Of a stretch of 6,621 bases of DNA, positions 1 to 6,202 are shown one piece after another (within the stretch, counting starts at the first letter, position 1; each line of letters starts with the position of its first letter). This stretch comes from Candidatus Omnitrophota bacterium. GTDB lineage: Bacteria > Omnitrophota > Koll11 > JAHIPI01. The position numbers were made by a program, and so were the translations under genes. The stretch covers positions 1 to 6,621 of the forward strand of contig JAQUMG010000100.1 of NCBI GenBank assembly GCA_028718265.1. The letters run 5' to 3'. Under the pieces are notes generated by a model. It was given only the letters and a program-made list of their open reading frames with translations, was not told the DNA's origin and did not search any database.

Positions 1-246
1 GTCTATATCGGCAAACATAACGCCGCCTAAATTCTGAACGCTGGTAAGGTGCTCTTTGATGTCCTCTTCTTCTGTGGAGGTGTCGAATATATGAAGCTGC
101 AAATCATACGCCGAATCTTCTATTGCCTTTCCGACGCCTTTCATCAGCTCCATTGCGTAATGCGAGCCGAACATATCCAGAAAATGCGGAAGTGCCAGAA
201 CTATTGTCTTTTTCATGCTCTTTTTTTCATATTTATTATTTGACAC
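1..246 (-). CDS. LacI-type periplasmic-binding/sensor domain protein without HTH head (partial, 3' end off the window)
   Basis: The visible 82 codons read MSNNKYEKKSMKKTIVLALP and continue into a classic LacI/Peripla_BP sensor fold. A first beta-strand (TIVLALP) is followed by a helix containing AMELMKGVGKAIEDSAYDLQ, a second strand (LQLHIFD), then a helix ending in NLGGVMFADID, which matches the usual 'VDGIIL' strand. LacI regulators normally carry a helix-turn-helix of about 55 residues before this point; here only about 12 residues precede it and there is no signal peptide. I chose GTG at 246 because GGGAGG lies 4 nt upstream at 251-256. ATG at 216 (M11) and ATG at 258 are in-frame alternatives without a visible Shine-Dalgarno, and a TGA closes the frame just above 258. 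The product could be a headless LacI-like protein, or the sensor part of a fused GGDEF or histidine-kinase protein whose C-terminus is outside the window. Family confidence is good; role is unknown. Confidence 0.72.
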   Translation of the reverse strand, partial: MSNNKYEKKSMKKTIVLALPHFLDMFGSHYAMELMKGVGKAIEDSAYDLQLHIFDTSTEEEDIKEHLTSVQNLGGVMFADID

Positions 247-250
247 GATG

Positions 251-256
251 CCTCCC
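251..256 (-). promoter_or_regulatory. Shine-Dalgarno GGGAGG deciding a GTG start
   Basis: GGGAGG on the minus strand sits 4 nt before the GTG at 244-246. The spacing is slightly short, but no comparable site precedes the in-frame ATG at 214-216 or the ATG at 256-258, which itself overlaps this site. It therefore favours the GTG start. Confidence 0.55.
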
Positions 257-313
257 ATTCATTGCGCGACTGGTTATCTGCAATAATATTAGTTTTATAA
301 CATACAATATGAC

Positions 314-343
314 CGCCGTATATAATATACAGTATACACGGCG
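314..343. repeat. Inverted repeat over the -10/start point, operator-like
   Basis: Left arm CGCCGTATATA (314-324) and right arm TATACACGGCG (333-343) form an 11-bp inverted repeat with one non-matching pair and an 8-nt centre. The right arm overlaps the predicted -10 TATACT (331-336), and the left arm covers about +1 to +11. The position suits a repressor operator. As RNA from read-through of the upstream operon, the minus-strand copy could form an 11-bp stem with one G-U pair, but no U-tract follows, so it is not a standard intrinsic terminator. The binding protein is unknown; the adjacent LacI-like protein has no visible DNA-binding domain. Confidence 0.5.
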
Positions 344-359
344 ATTATCACATTATCAA
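331..359 (-). promoter_or_regulatory. Sigma70-type promoter for the LacI-like gene
   Basis: On the minus strand TTGATA (354-359, 5 of 6 to consensus) is followed by exactly 17 nt and TATACT (331-336, 5 of 6 to consensus). Transcription would begin near 324, leaving a leader of about 78 nt before the GTG at 246. This indicates that the LacI-like gene can be transcribed independently of the repair operon ending at 385. The palindrome at 314-343 covers the -10 and the expected start point. Confidence 0.6.
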
Positions 360-384
360 GAGTTTTTACACAAAGCGATACGAT

Positions 385-1026
385 TTACAGCACATATTTC
401 ACCGGACATACGCCGCATTTAGGAGTTTTTGTGCATGCTTCCTTGGCAAGTCTGACCAAAAGGGCGTGATACTCGTTAAATAAGGTGCTGTCGGAAGGCA
501 GGCTTTCCAGAAATAACCGCTGCACCTCGTGATACTTATGGCCGGATGATATCAGGTTGTGTTTATGCAGGATCCTCCTGGTGTAGGCATCCACCACAAA
601 AGCTGGTTTTTTACCGGCGTAAAGAAGTATCGAGTCGGCGGTCTCAAAACCCAGCCCATTTACCCCCAGAAGTTCTTCTCTGAGAGTTGCCATGTCCTGC
701 GAGAACATTTTCTTAAGGCTGCCTCCGTATTTCTGAAAAAGGAAATTTGTGAAACTCTTGAGCCTGCCGGCTTTTACGTTATAGCAGCCCGATGATCGTA
801 TTAAAGCGGCCAATTTTTTTCTGCTTATGCTTTTCATCGCCGCCGGGTTCAGCAATTTTTCTCCGGTGAGGTTCCGCATGGCTTTTTCTACATTTCGCCA
901 GGAAGTATTTTGCGTCAGTATGGCGCCGACTATCACCTCGAATCGCGTCCTGGCCGGCCACCAATATTGGGGCCCGTAATGCTTGTAAAGAGCTTTGTAC
1001 AGTCGTAAGAGTTTGTTCTTTTTCAT
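385..1026 (-). CDS. Endonuclease III-related HhH-GPD DNA glycosylase (COG2231-like)
   Basis: A 213-residue base-excision glycosylase. WWPARTRFEVIVGAILTQNT (22-41) is the family's N-terminal signature. The helix-hairpin-helix lies at 119-131 (LLGVNGLGFETAD) and the catalytic aspartate is D146 in FVVDAYTRRIL. The lysine that gives E. coli Nth its beta-lyase activity is replaced by E128, so a monofunctional glycosylase acting on alkylated or oxidised bases is more likely than a true AP lyase; this is inferred from the family. C198, C204 and C207 match three ligands of the C-terminal 4Fe-4S motif, but the fourth position is the final residue, L213, so cluster binding is doubtful. Its ATG overlaps the PolX stop (ATGA), with no clear Shine-Dalgarno, making it the last gene of the four-gene operon. 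No hairpin with a U-tract is visible after its stop. Substrate specificity cannot be read from the sequence. Confidence 0.88.
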   Translation of the reverse strand: MKKNKLLRLYKALYKHYGPQYWWPARTRFEVIVGAILTQNTSWRNVEKAMRNLTGEKLLNPAAMKSISRKKLAALIRSSGCYNVKAGRLKSFTNFLFQKYGGSLKKMFSQDMATLREELLGVNGLGFETADSILLYAGKKPAFVVDAYTRRILHKHNLISSGHKYHEVQRLFLESLPSDSTLFNEYHALLVRLAKEACTKTPKCGVCPVKYVL

Positions 1027-2747
1027 AGGCGCTTTTTCGCCACAAATTTCACAATCTCCTTAAGCGGCAGCGAGTTTATAACGTCTTTTTTCTCAAGCCA
1101 TCCTCTTCTGGCTACGCTTACACCGTAAATCATGTTGTTAAAATGGCCCGCTGCATGGGCATCTGTTGAAATTGCCAGTTTGACTCCCGTCTCCTTTGCC
1201 CGCCTCGAATTAATATCTGTCAGGTCAAGCCGTTCGGGATAAGCGTTTATCTCTATAGCCGTGCCTGTTTCGGCGGCGGCAATGAATATCTTGCCATAAT
1301 CCAGCTCATATGCCGCACGCTGCCCTATCAGCCTGCCGCTGGGATGCGCGATAAGATTGACATATTTATTACGTATAGCCTTTATGATGCGTCCCGTCAG
1401 TTTGTCCTTCGACTGATGAAATCCGGTATGAATAGCCGCTATGACAAAATCCAGTTTTTTTAACAGGCTGTCGCTATAATCCAGGCTTCCGTCATCGAGT
1501 ATATCAACTTCGGAGCCGGCTAATAATTTTACATCCCTGGATTTCTTATTAAAAGCATCTATCTTCTCTTTTTGCCTCAGCATCTCTCTTTCGCTCAAGC
1601 CGCCTGCTATCTTAAGCGATGCCGAATGGTCGGTAATGACCACATATTCGTACTTTTTTTGCCGCGCGATTTTGGCTATTTCTGAAATACTAAGTACACC
1701 GTCGGAAGCTTCGGTATGCACATGAAAGTCGCCTTTTATGTCGGCGAGTCGGACGAGTTTAGGCAATCCGTCTTTCAGGGCAATTTCAATCTCACCGGTA
1801 TTTTCGCGCAATTCCGGTTCAATATACGCCATCTTGAATATCCCGTACATGTCTTTCTCGGTGTTAGCGGCTATTTTTTTATTGGTCTTAACATTAAAAA
1901 CGCCGTATTCGTTTATTTTCAGGCCCTTTTTTACGGCCATTTCGCGTAGTTTGATATTATGCTCTTTTGAGCCGGTAAAATACAATAAGGCCGCGCCGTA
2001 ACTCTCCGGCGAAACTACTCTAAGGTCCACCTGAATATTGCCGTTAGTTAATATGCTGGATTTGGTGAGGCCGCGGGCTATGATCTTGCCCGTACCGGGA
2101 AGGCCGGCGAACGCGTCCATAACGCGTTCCGGTTTTTCAGACGTAACCAGTATGTCTATATCCCGCACGGTTTCCTTCATGCGGCGCAGGCTGCCGGCAG
2201 ACGATATCTTTATGACTTCGGGCAGGTCTTTCAATCCGGAAATTATATATTCAGCTGCAGCAAAAGCAGTGTCGAGCCGCATCCTTCCGGTATCTTTCTT
2301 CAGGAATTCCAGCCCTCTGAGTATATTCTCTTCCGTCTTTTCTTTTATGCCCGGCAAGCCGCTGATGCGGTGCGCTTTTGCATATCGTTCGAGATCCTTA
2401 AGAGATTTTATGTCGAGGTTATCATATAAGATTTTTGCGGTTTTCGGGCCGACCCCGGGGATATTAAGCATATCGAGTAAAACCGGGCCTATGCCTTTAC
2501 GCAGTTTTTCATACGCAGAAATCTTGCCCGTACTGAGAAACTCTTTTATTTTGGATGCCAGATCTTTGCCTATACCGGGGAGGTCTGTAATCTCGCTTCG
2601 CTCGGCAATCTTCGATATGTCTTCACTCAGGTTTTCTATGGTATCGGCTGCGTTTCGGTAGGCCCTTATCCGGAAAAGATTTTCGCCTTCTATTTCTAGA
2701 ATATCCGCTATGCTCCTGAAAATATTGGCAATCGGGCCGTTGTTCAT
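1023..2747 (-). CDS. polX: DNA polymerase X family with C-terminal PHP domain (DNA polymerase/3'-5' exonuclease PolX)
   Basis: A 574-residue protein of normal length for bacterial PolX. Domain order: N-terminal 8-kDa-like helical domain with an HhH (LPGIGKDLASKI, 56-67); fingers with a second HhH (IPGVGPKTAKIL, 96-107); Pol-beta palm with GSLRRMKETVRDIDIL (185-200), whose metal-binding aspartates are D196 and D198, with D241 as the third; then a PHP phosphoesterase domain from about 336. PHP metal ligands are visible as DFHVH (340-344), TDH (372-374), E413 in GSEVDIL, H440, H468 in AHPSGR, and D529/H531 in STDAH, so both activities look intact. The known role of the family is gap filling during base-excision repair and 3' end processing. 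The ATG overlaps the upstream stop by 4 bp and the TGA overlaps the glycosylase start by 4 bp. Its neighbour, a DNA glycosylase, fits a shared base-excision repair role. Confidence 0.96.
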   Translation of the reverse strand: MNNGPIANIFRSIADILEIEGENLFRIRAYRNAADTIENLSEDISKIAERSEITDLPGIGKDLASKIKEFLSTGKISAYEKLRKGIGPVLLDMLNIPGVGPKTAKILYDNLDIKSLKDLERYAKAHRISGLPGIKEKTEENILRGLEFLKKDTGRMRLDTAFAAAEYIISGLKDLPEVIKISSAGSLRRMKETVRDIDILVTSEKPERVMDAFAGLPGTGKIIARGLTKSSILTNGNIQVDLRVVSPESYGAALLYFTGSKEHNIKLREMAVKKGLKINEYGVFNVKTNKKIAANTEKDMYGIFKMAYIEPELRENTGEIEIALKDGLPKLVRLADIKGDFHVHTEASDGVLSISEIAKIARQKKYEYVVITDHSASLKIAGGLSEREMLRQKEKIDAFNKKSRDVKLLAGSEVDILDDGSLDYSDSLLKKLDFVIAAIHTGFHQSKDKLTGRIIKAIRNKYVNLIAHPSGRLIGQRAAYELDYGKIFIAAAETGTAIEINAYPERLDLTDINSRRAKETGVKLAISTDAHAAGHFNNMIYGVSVARRGWLEKKDVINSLPLKEIVKFVAKKRL

Positions 2748-4003
2748 ATTTTATCGGATGTATTATCGGAATCGTGTTTTTTCTTAAAATCTTTTTTTAT
2801 TTCTTCAAGCTTCTTTCCCATCTCCTCAAGCCAGATCTTTGATTCCTTGCCTATATCAATATCCCCTTTAATTGCCTTCTCGCTCATCTTAACTACGTCG
2901 CGCGGCAATTCCCTGAGCCTTGCCGCTATCCTGTCACCAAAGGCTTTGGACATAACTTCTTTCACGATCGGCCCGGGCTCAAATTTGGGGTCATTCAGTG
3001 TACCGCCTATATTGAAGTCAAATTTCACTTCTCCGCTATAATCGTTAAAAAATTTTGTAACTGTTGTCGCCGGCAGGCCAAAAAGCATATCCTGCGACGT
3101 CAGCGCCGCATCATCAAGTTTGATGTCGTAAATACGGGCGTCGTGATATGTAGTCAGCTCGCTGTGCCGGCATTTAACGTCTGAATTTATGTCCACCCTT
3201 GCTTCTTTCAGTATGACAAAAGACGTATTAGTATAATATTGCGAAAAATAAGTAAGATCGACGTCGGATATCTCGGATTTCAGGTCAAAGTCAATCTCAT
3301 TTCCCCGTTTAGCAATTGTCCCGCCGACTTTCAATGACCCTTTTTGGGCCGAATTAAACCACCCTTTAAAATGGACCGCCCCCTCAAAATTGCCTACCGT
3401 ACGAAAAGACACCAGGAGATTTTTTATTTCACCGCTCGTATTCACGATTTCTATAATTGACGGCGGACGGACGGTGGAATAGTCCTTAAAAATAAACTCC
3501 ATGTTCTCCATCGTCAACTTTTTTATATATAATTCACTAAACCGGTTTTTACTGATATCCGACTCCGGAGATGCTTTTGGCGCGGCCGCATCCGGGTTAA
3601 CAATCTCGGCAGACGGCGCCTCAGGAGATACTGATGGATTTTTCTTTTCCAGAATAAAAACTGCGTCTTTAAGATAAACTTCGTCGAACATGAGTTTCTT
3701 TTGCAGAAAAGTACTGATGAGACTGACGTGCATCGTCGCTTCATTCACGCTGACGGAATAAGCATATTTTACCAGATTAGAATCCGCTATTTTAAGGCCC
3801 TTGACGAGCACAATAGCTTCGGGCAGCTTTATATTTACCTGCGATAGTTCTGCGTGCTTTCCGAGATTCTCCGCCACAGCCTGACGCACTTTCTGCTCTA
3901 TGGCCGGTACCAGAAAGTAATGCAGCAATACTAAGGCGGCAGAAATAACGGCAAATGCAACAACTAGAAGCAAAATAAGCGTTTTGAATACTTTTTTAAT
4001 CAT
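2744..4003 (-). CDS. AsmA/DUF748-like inner-membrane-anchored protein
   Basis: A 419-residue protein with one N-terminal membrane segment (about 6-31) after a short basic start (MIKKVFK), predicted to leave the rest in the periplasm. Residues 33-120 resemble the N-terminal AsmA layout: an amphipathic segment (IEQKVRQAVAENLGKHAELS), then beta-strands ending in LKDAVFILEK. A Pro/Ala/Ser-rich linker (122-150) follows, then a second beta-rich region (155-340). That region closes with VKFDFNIGGTLNDPKFEPGP (326-345), which matches the typical DUF748/AsmA C-terminal 'G...DP.F' ending. A charged Lys/Glu-rich helical tail (about 365-412) finishes the protein. Related proteins act in outer-membrane assembly or inter-membrane lipid transport; that function is inferred here by family only. 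Its start overlaps the LOG gene stop by 8 bp (ATGATTAA) and its TGA overlaps the polX ATG, so it is a cotranscribed member of the operon. Confidence 0.7.
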   Translation of the reverse strand: MIKKVFKTLILLLVVAFAVISAALVLLHYFLVPAIEQKVRQAVAENLGKHAELSQVNIKLPEAIVLVKGLKIADSNLVKYAYSVSVNEATMHVSLISTFLQKKLMFDEVYLKDAVFILEKKNPSVSPEAPSAEIVNPDAAAPKASPESDISKNRFSELYIKKLTMENMEFIFKDYSTVRPPSIIEIVNTSGEIKNLLVSFRTVGNFEGAVHFKGWFNSAQKGSLKVGGTIAKRGNEIDFDLKSEISDVDLTYFSQYYTNTSFVILKEARVDINSDVKCRHSELTTYHDARIYDIKLDDAALTSQDMLFGLPATTVTKFFNDYSGEVKFDFNIGGTLNDPKFEPGPIVKEVMSKAFGDRIAARLRELPRDVVKMSEKAIKGDIDIGKESKIWLEEMGKKLEEIKKDFKKKHDSDNTSDKI

Positions 4004-4667
4004 TTTTACGGTTTCGCTTTGTCTTATAAAACTTCCTGAGAATTTCGATCACTTCTTCGGGTTTATCGGCAAGATGAAATAGTTTTAAGTCGGCTGCGGA
4101 TATGTGCTCATGAGCCAGCATGTGTTTTTTCATCCACTCCATAAGTCCGTTCCAGTACTCTTTGCCTATTATAATTATAGGAAAAGGTGATATCCTCTTG
4201 GTTTGCACAAGTGTGAGCGCCTCGAATAATTCGTCCAAAGTACCAAACCCGCCCGGCATCACGACAAACGCTTTACTGTATTTAGCAAACATGACTTTTC
4301 TGCAGAAAAAATACCTGAAACTAAGCAGCATCGTAACATAGCGGTTCGGCTTCTGTATGCTGGGGACTTCTATATTAAGCCCGATAGATTCGCCGCCGGC
4401 AGCCTTAGCGCCTCTATTTCCGGCTTCCATTATGCCGGGGCCTGCTCCCGTTATTACGGTGTATCCCTCTTTCACCAAAAGGGTCGCTATGCGCTCGGCT
4501 ACTTTATAATATTTACTGCCCTTTCTCGCTCTCGCCGAGCCGAATATCGATACGGCAGGTCCTATTTTTGAAAGCGTTTCAAATCCGTCAACAAATTCGC
4601 CCATGATGCGGAAAACGCGCCATGGGTCCTCTGAAGTAAAATCTTCTTCCGGCATATATTTTTTCAT
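3996..4667 (-). CDS. LOG family protein (TIGR00730), nucleoside 5'-monophosphate phosphoribohydrolase-like
   Basis: A 223-residue Rossmann-fold protein of the LOG ('lonely guy') family. It has the N-terminal DPWRVFRIMGEFVDGFETL segment (14-32) typical of the longer bacterial group, then VSIFGSARA (39-47), the phosphate loop VITGAGPGIMEAGNRGA (71-87), the conserved R118 and K124 in SFRYFFCRKVMF, and the signature PGGFGTLDE (138-146) with catalytic E146. Family members cleave the N-glycosidic bond of nucleoside monophosphates, releasing base and ribose 5-phosphate; cytokinin activation is one case, nucleotide salvage is more likely in a bacterium. The ATG at 4667 is preceded by AAGGAA (4675-4680) at 7 nt, supporting this start over the in-frame M5. 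It is the first gene of a four-gene operon, with its own promoter at 4712-4740. No key residue is missing. Confidence 0.93.
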   Translation of the reverse strand: MKKYMPEEDFTSEDPWRVFRIMGEFVDGFETLSKIGPAVSIFGSARARKGSKYYKVAERIATLLVKEGYTVITGAGPGIMEAGNRGAKAAGGESIGLNIEVPSIQKPNRYVTMLLSFRYFFCRKVMFAKYSKAFVVMPGGFGTLDELFEALTLVQTKRISPFPIIIIGKEYWNGLMEWMKKHMLAHEHISAADLKLFHLADKPEEVIEILRKFYKTKRNRKND

Positions 4668-4710
4668 GTTGCTGTTCCTTTCATATGCTTATTACAGTAT
4701 AATTTTACTT

Positions 4711-4722
4711 AAGTATATACTT
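4711..4722. repeat. 12-bp perfect palindrome in the divergent control region
   Basis: AAGTATATACTT equals its own reverse complement and covers the minus-strand -10. It may be an operator, but AT-rich promoter DNA makes short palindromes of this kind common, so this is weak evidence. Confidence 0.3.
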
Positions 4723-4740
4723 TATATACCGGATTTTCAA
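4712..4740 (-). promoter_or_regulatory. Sigma70-type promoter of the LOG-AsmA-polX-glycosylase operon
   Basis: Minus strand TTGAAA (4735-4740, 5 of 6 to consensus), a 17-nt spacer, then TATACT (4712-4717). The start point would be near 4705, giving a leader of about 38 nt that contains the AAGGAA site of the first gene. The -10 lies inside a perfect 12-bp palindrome, AAGTATATACTT (4711-4722). The same TATACT -10 and 17-nt spacing recur at the LacI-like gene. Confidence 0.62.
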
Positions 4741-4763
4741 CAAAAATATGGTATACTTATAAT
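4736..4763 (+). promoter_or_regulatory. Promoter of the secreted CBM-like gene
   Basis: A perfect -10 TATAAT lies at 4758-4763 on the plus strand, followed by a likely start near 4770 and a leader of about 25 nt. The -35 is weak (TTCAAC at 4736-4741, 16-nt spacing, or TTTCAA at 4735-4740, 17-nt spacing). This weak -35 is essentially the complement of the good -35 of the opposite promoter, so the two cannot easily be occupied at once. Confidence 0.55.
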
Positions 4764-4782
4764 GCTCTACAAATAAAATTAC

Positions 4783-4788
4783 AGGGGG
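4783..4788 (+). promoter_or_regulatory. Shine-Dalgarno AGGGGG selecting ATG over an adjacent TTG
   Basis: AGGGGG lies 6 nt before ATG 4795-4797 and only 3 nt before the in-frame TTG at 4792-4794. The spacing favours the ATG. Confidence 0.6.
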
Positions 4789-4794
4789 TAATTG

Positions 4795-5376
4795 ATGGGC
4801 AAGATCATATTATATGCGGTTATGACGGTTGCATTGTTATCCTTCGCCTCATCCTATGTATATGCGGCGAATATCCTTACAAACCCCGGCTTCGAAGAAG
4901 GCGAGTTCCCTCCGACCGGCTGGTCTGATTGGAGCGGCAGCGCATCGGGAGAACCTAAGGATGGTATAGCAGGATTCCCGGTTCCGAAAGAGATGGCCCG
5001 CAACGGCGCCAAATGCGTCGGAAAAATACTATACGGCGGAGGCGAAAGATGGGGCGGCTTCAGCCAAACCGTTGACGTAACTCCCGGCAAGGCTTTTGAT
5101 GCAAACGGATGGGTGCTGAATAAAAAAAATGACGGGCCGCTGACCAATGGCGCAAAGGTATACCTGGAAGTAAAATTCCTGGATGGCGGCGAAAACGAAA
5201 TAAAAATCGCAAAGTCGAACCGCATTACCCAGCCGACGAACTGGACAAAACTAAACGTAAAGGGCCTCGTCCCGAAAAACGCAGTAAAAGCAGTTTACAG
5301 CATAGTATTGATCGGCGGCAAGAAGGCCAACGGGAAGATACTTTTTGATGATGCTAGTTTAAATATCAGCCAGTAA
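4795..5376 (+). CDS. Secreted CBM4/9-like carbohydrate-binding (beta-sandwich) protein
   Basis: A 193-residue protein with a clear Sec signal peptide: a short basic N-terminus (MGK), hydrophobic core IILYAVMTVALLSFASS, and signal peptidase site near VYA(24)-A(25). The mature part starts NILTNPGFEEG (26-36), then GW..W (42-46), the usual opening of CBM_4_9-type domains. It continues with GGFSQTVDVTPGKAF (87-101), a strand KVYLEVKFLDGG (121-132), and ends with FDDASLNIS (184-192), the typical last strand. It is therefore one stand-alone domain with no catalytic domain attached. By family, such domains bind polysaccharides or sit on surface proteins; the ligand here is unknown. Start ATG is chosen from the AGGGGG site. 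It is transcribed divergently from the LOG operon and converges with lpxA, stop codons 1 bp apart. One cysteine (C74) only, so no disulfide. An A8 run at 5122-5129 lies in frame. Confidence 0.8.
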   Translation: MGKIILYAVMTVALLSFASSYVYAANILTNPGFEEGEFPPTGWSDWSGSASGEPKDGIAGFPVPKEMARNGAKCVGKILYGGGERWGGFSQTVDVTPGKAFDANGWVLNKKNDGPLTNGAKVYLEVKFLDGGENEIKIAKSNRITQPTNWTKLNVKGLVPKNAVKAVYSIVLIGGKKANGKILFDDASLNISQ

Positions 5377-5377
5377 C

Positions 5378-6196
5378 CTATTTAATGACTTCTATGGGCG
5401 CGGCTAACGTCCTGGAGATATGCGGCGATATTCCGCGCTTTGACGGTTTCTTCAGAAAATCTATGAGGTGCTGTACTTCGGGGCCCGGATTTGTCTTTTC
5501 TAATTCGGCAATGGCTTCGGGCAATCTGAGTCCGGAGCGGAAAATTATTTTATACGCACTGTTTATGCTGCTTCTTACCTTTTGCGGAAAACCTGCTCTT
5601 CTTAATCCGACTACATTTATTCCGAATATACTCTCCTCTCCTCTCGCCGGAGAAAGAAGCATGTATGGCGGCAGATCCTTTGTTATGCGGCTTCGCGCGG
5701 ATATCATGGATACAGCACCTATTCTGACAAATTGGTGCATCACGCAATAGGCCGAAATAAAAGCCCTGTCCTCAACCTCCACGTATCCGCTTAAAGCAGA
5801 GGCATTGGCGATCACAACGTTATTTCCGATTATACAGTTATGGCCTATATGGACAAAACCCATGATGAAGTTATCATCGCCTATGATCGTAGATGAACCT
5901 TCGTGGGTACCTCTGTGTATAGTCACATATTCGCGTATTACATTCCGCTTGCCTATTTTGAGATAAGTTATTTTCTTTCTGAACGCAAGATCCTGCGGAA
6001 GGTGCCCTACAACGGCTCCCATGTGGATTTCCGAATCCTCGCCTATCTCCGTCCATTCTCCTATGTAGGCGTTGGCCAATATCTTAACGCGCGGAGCTAT
6101 CTTGACATTATCTTCGATAACGACATACGGTCCGATTTCGGCATCACTTGCTATTTCGGCTCGCGGGTTTATAACTGCTGTGGGATGTATTGACAA
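5378..6196 (-). CDS. lpxA: LpxA-type acyl-ACP--UDP-N-acetylglucosamine O-acyltransferase (variant)
   Basis: A 272-residue left-handed beta-helix acyltransferase; the E. coli enzyme has 262. Hexapeptide repeats fill about 1-190 (for example IGPYVVIEDNVKIAPRVKIL), followed by the helical C-terminal domain (about 198-250). The enzyme transfers an acyl chain from ACP to the 3-OH of UDP-GlcNAc, the first step of lipid A synthesis in the cytoplasm. By my alignment with the remembered E. coli sequence, catalytic H125 is H119, H122 is H116, H160 is H154 and R204 is R200, all kept. However, K76 is A71, H144 is Y138, and the chain-length residue G173 is A167. The start is TTG: an in-frame TAA lies 3 nt upstream at 6200-6202, and GAGG (6203-6206) is 6 nt before it. 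The gene follows a small lipoprotein gene by 34 nt, probably cotranscribed. The usual partners (lpxD, fabZ, lpxC, lpxB) are not in view. A related but functionally shifted hexapeptide acyltransferase is possible. Confidence 0.87.
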   Translation of the reverse strand: MSIHPTAVINPRAEIASDAEIGPYVVIEDNVKIAPRVKILANAYIGEWTEIGEDSEIHMGAVVGHLPQDLAFRKKITYLKIGKRNVIREYVTIHRGTHEGSSTIIGDDNFIMGFVHIGHNCIIGNNVVIANASALSGYVEVEDRAFISAYCVMHQFVRIGAVSMISARSRITKDLPPYMLLSPARGEESIFGINVVGLRRAGFPQKVRSSINSAYKIIFRSGLRLPEAIAELEKTNPGPEVQHLIDFLKKPSKRGISPHISRTLAAPIEVIK

Positions 6197-6202
6197 GATT
6201 TA

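Noticed and set aside
314..343. Intrinsic terminator of the four-gene operon
   Set aside because: The stem would be plausible on the minus-strand RNA, but it is followed by GTCATATTG rather than a U-tract, and it coincides with a good promoter, so an operator is the better reading.
123..422. A 99-codon plus-strand open frame across the left intergenic region
   Set aside because: It lies antisense to the LacI-like gene start, the promoter and the glycosylase 3' end, has no Shine-Dalgarno and no protein-like pattern.
2038..2661. A 207-codon plus-strand open frame
   Set aside because: It is antisense to the HhH and palm domains of PolX, whose motifs are intact; the Ser/Arg-rich product is a typical shadow.
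4792..4797. TTG at 4792 as the start of the CBM-like gene
   Set aside because: It is only 3 nt from the AGGGGG site, while the next codon, ATG 4795, has 6-nt spacing and is the commoner start.
4854..5225. A 123-codon minus-strand open frame
   Set aside because: It is antisense to the CBM-like gene, which has a signal peptide, promoter and Shine-Dalgarno; the shadow has none.
5385..5750. A 121-codon plus-strand open frame
   Set aside because: It is antisense to lpxA, where the hexapeptide repeats are clear.
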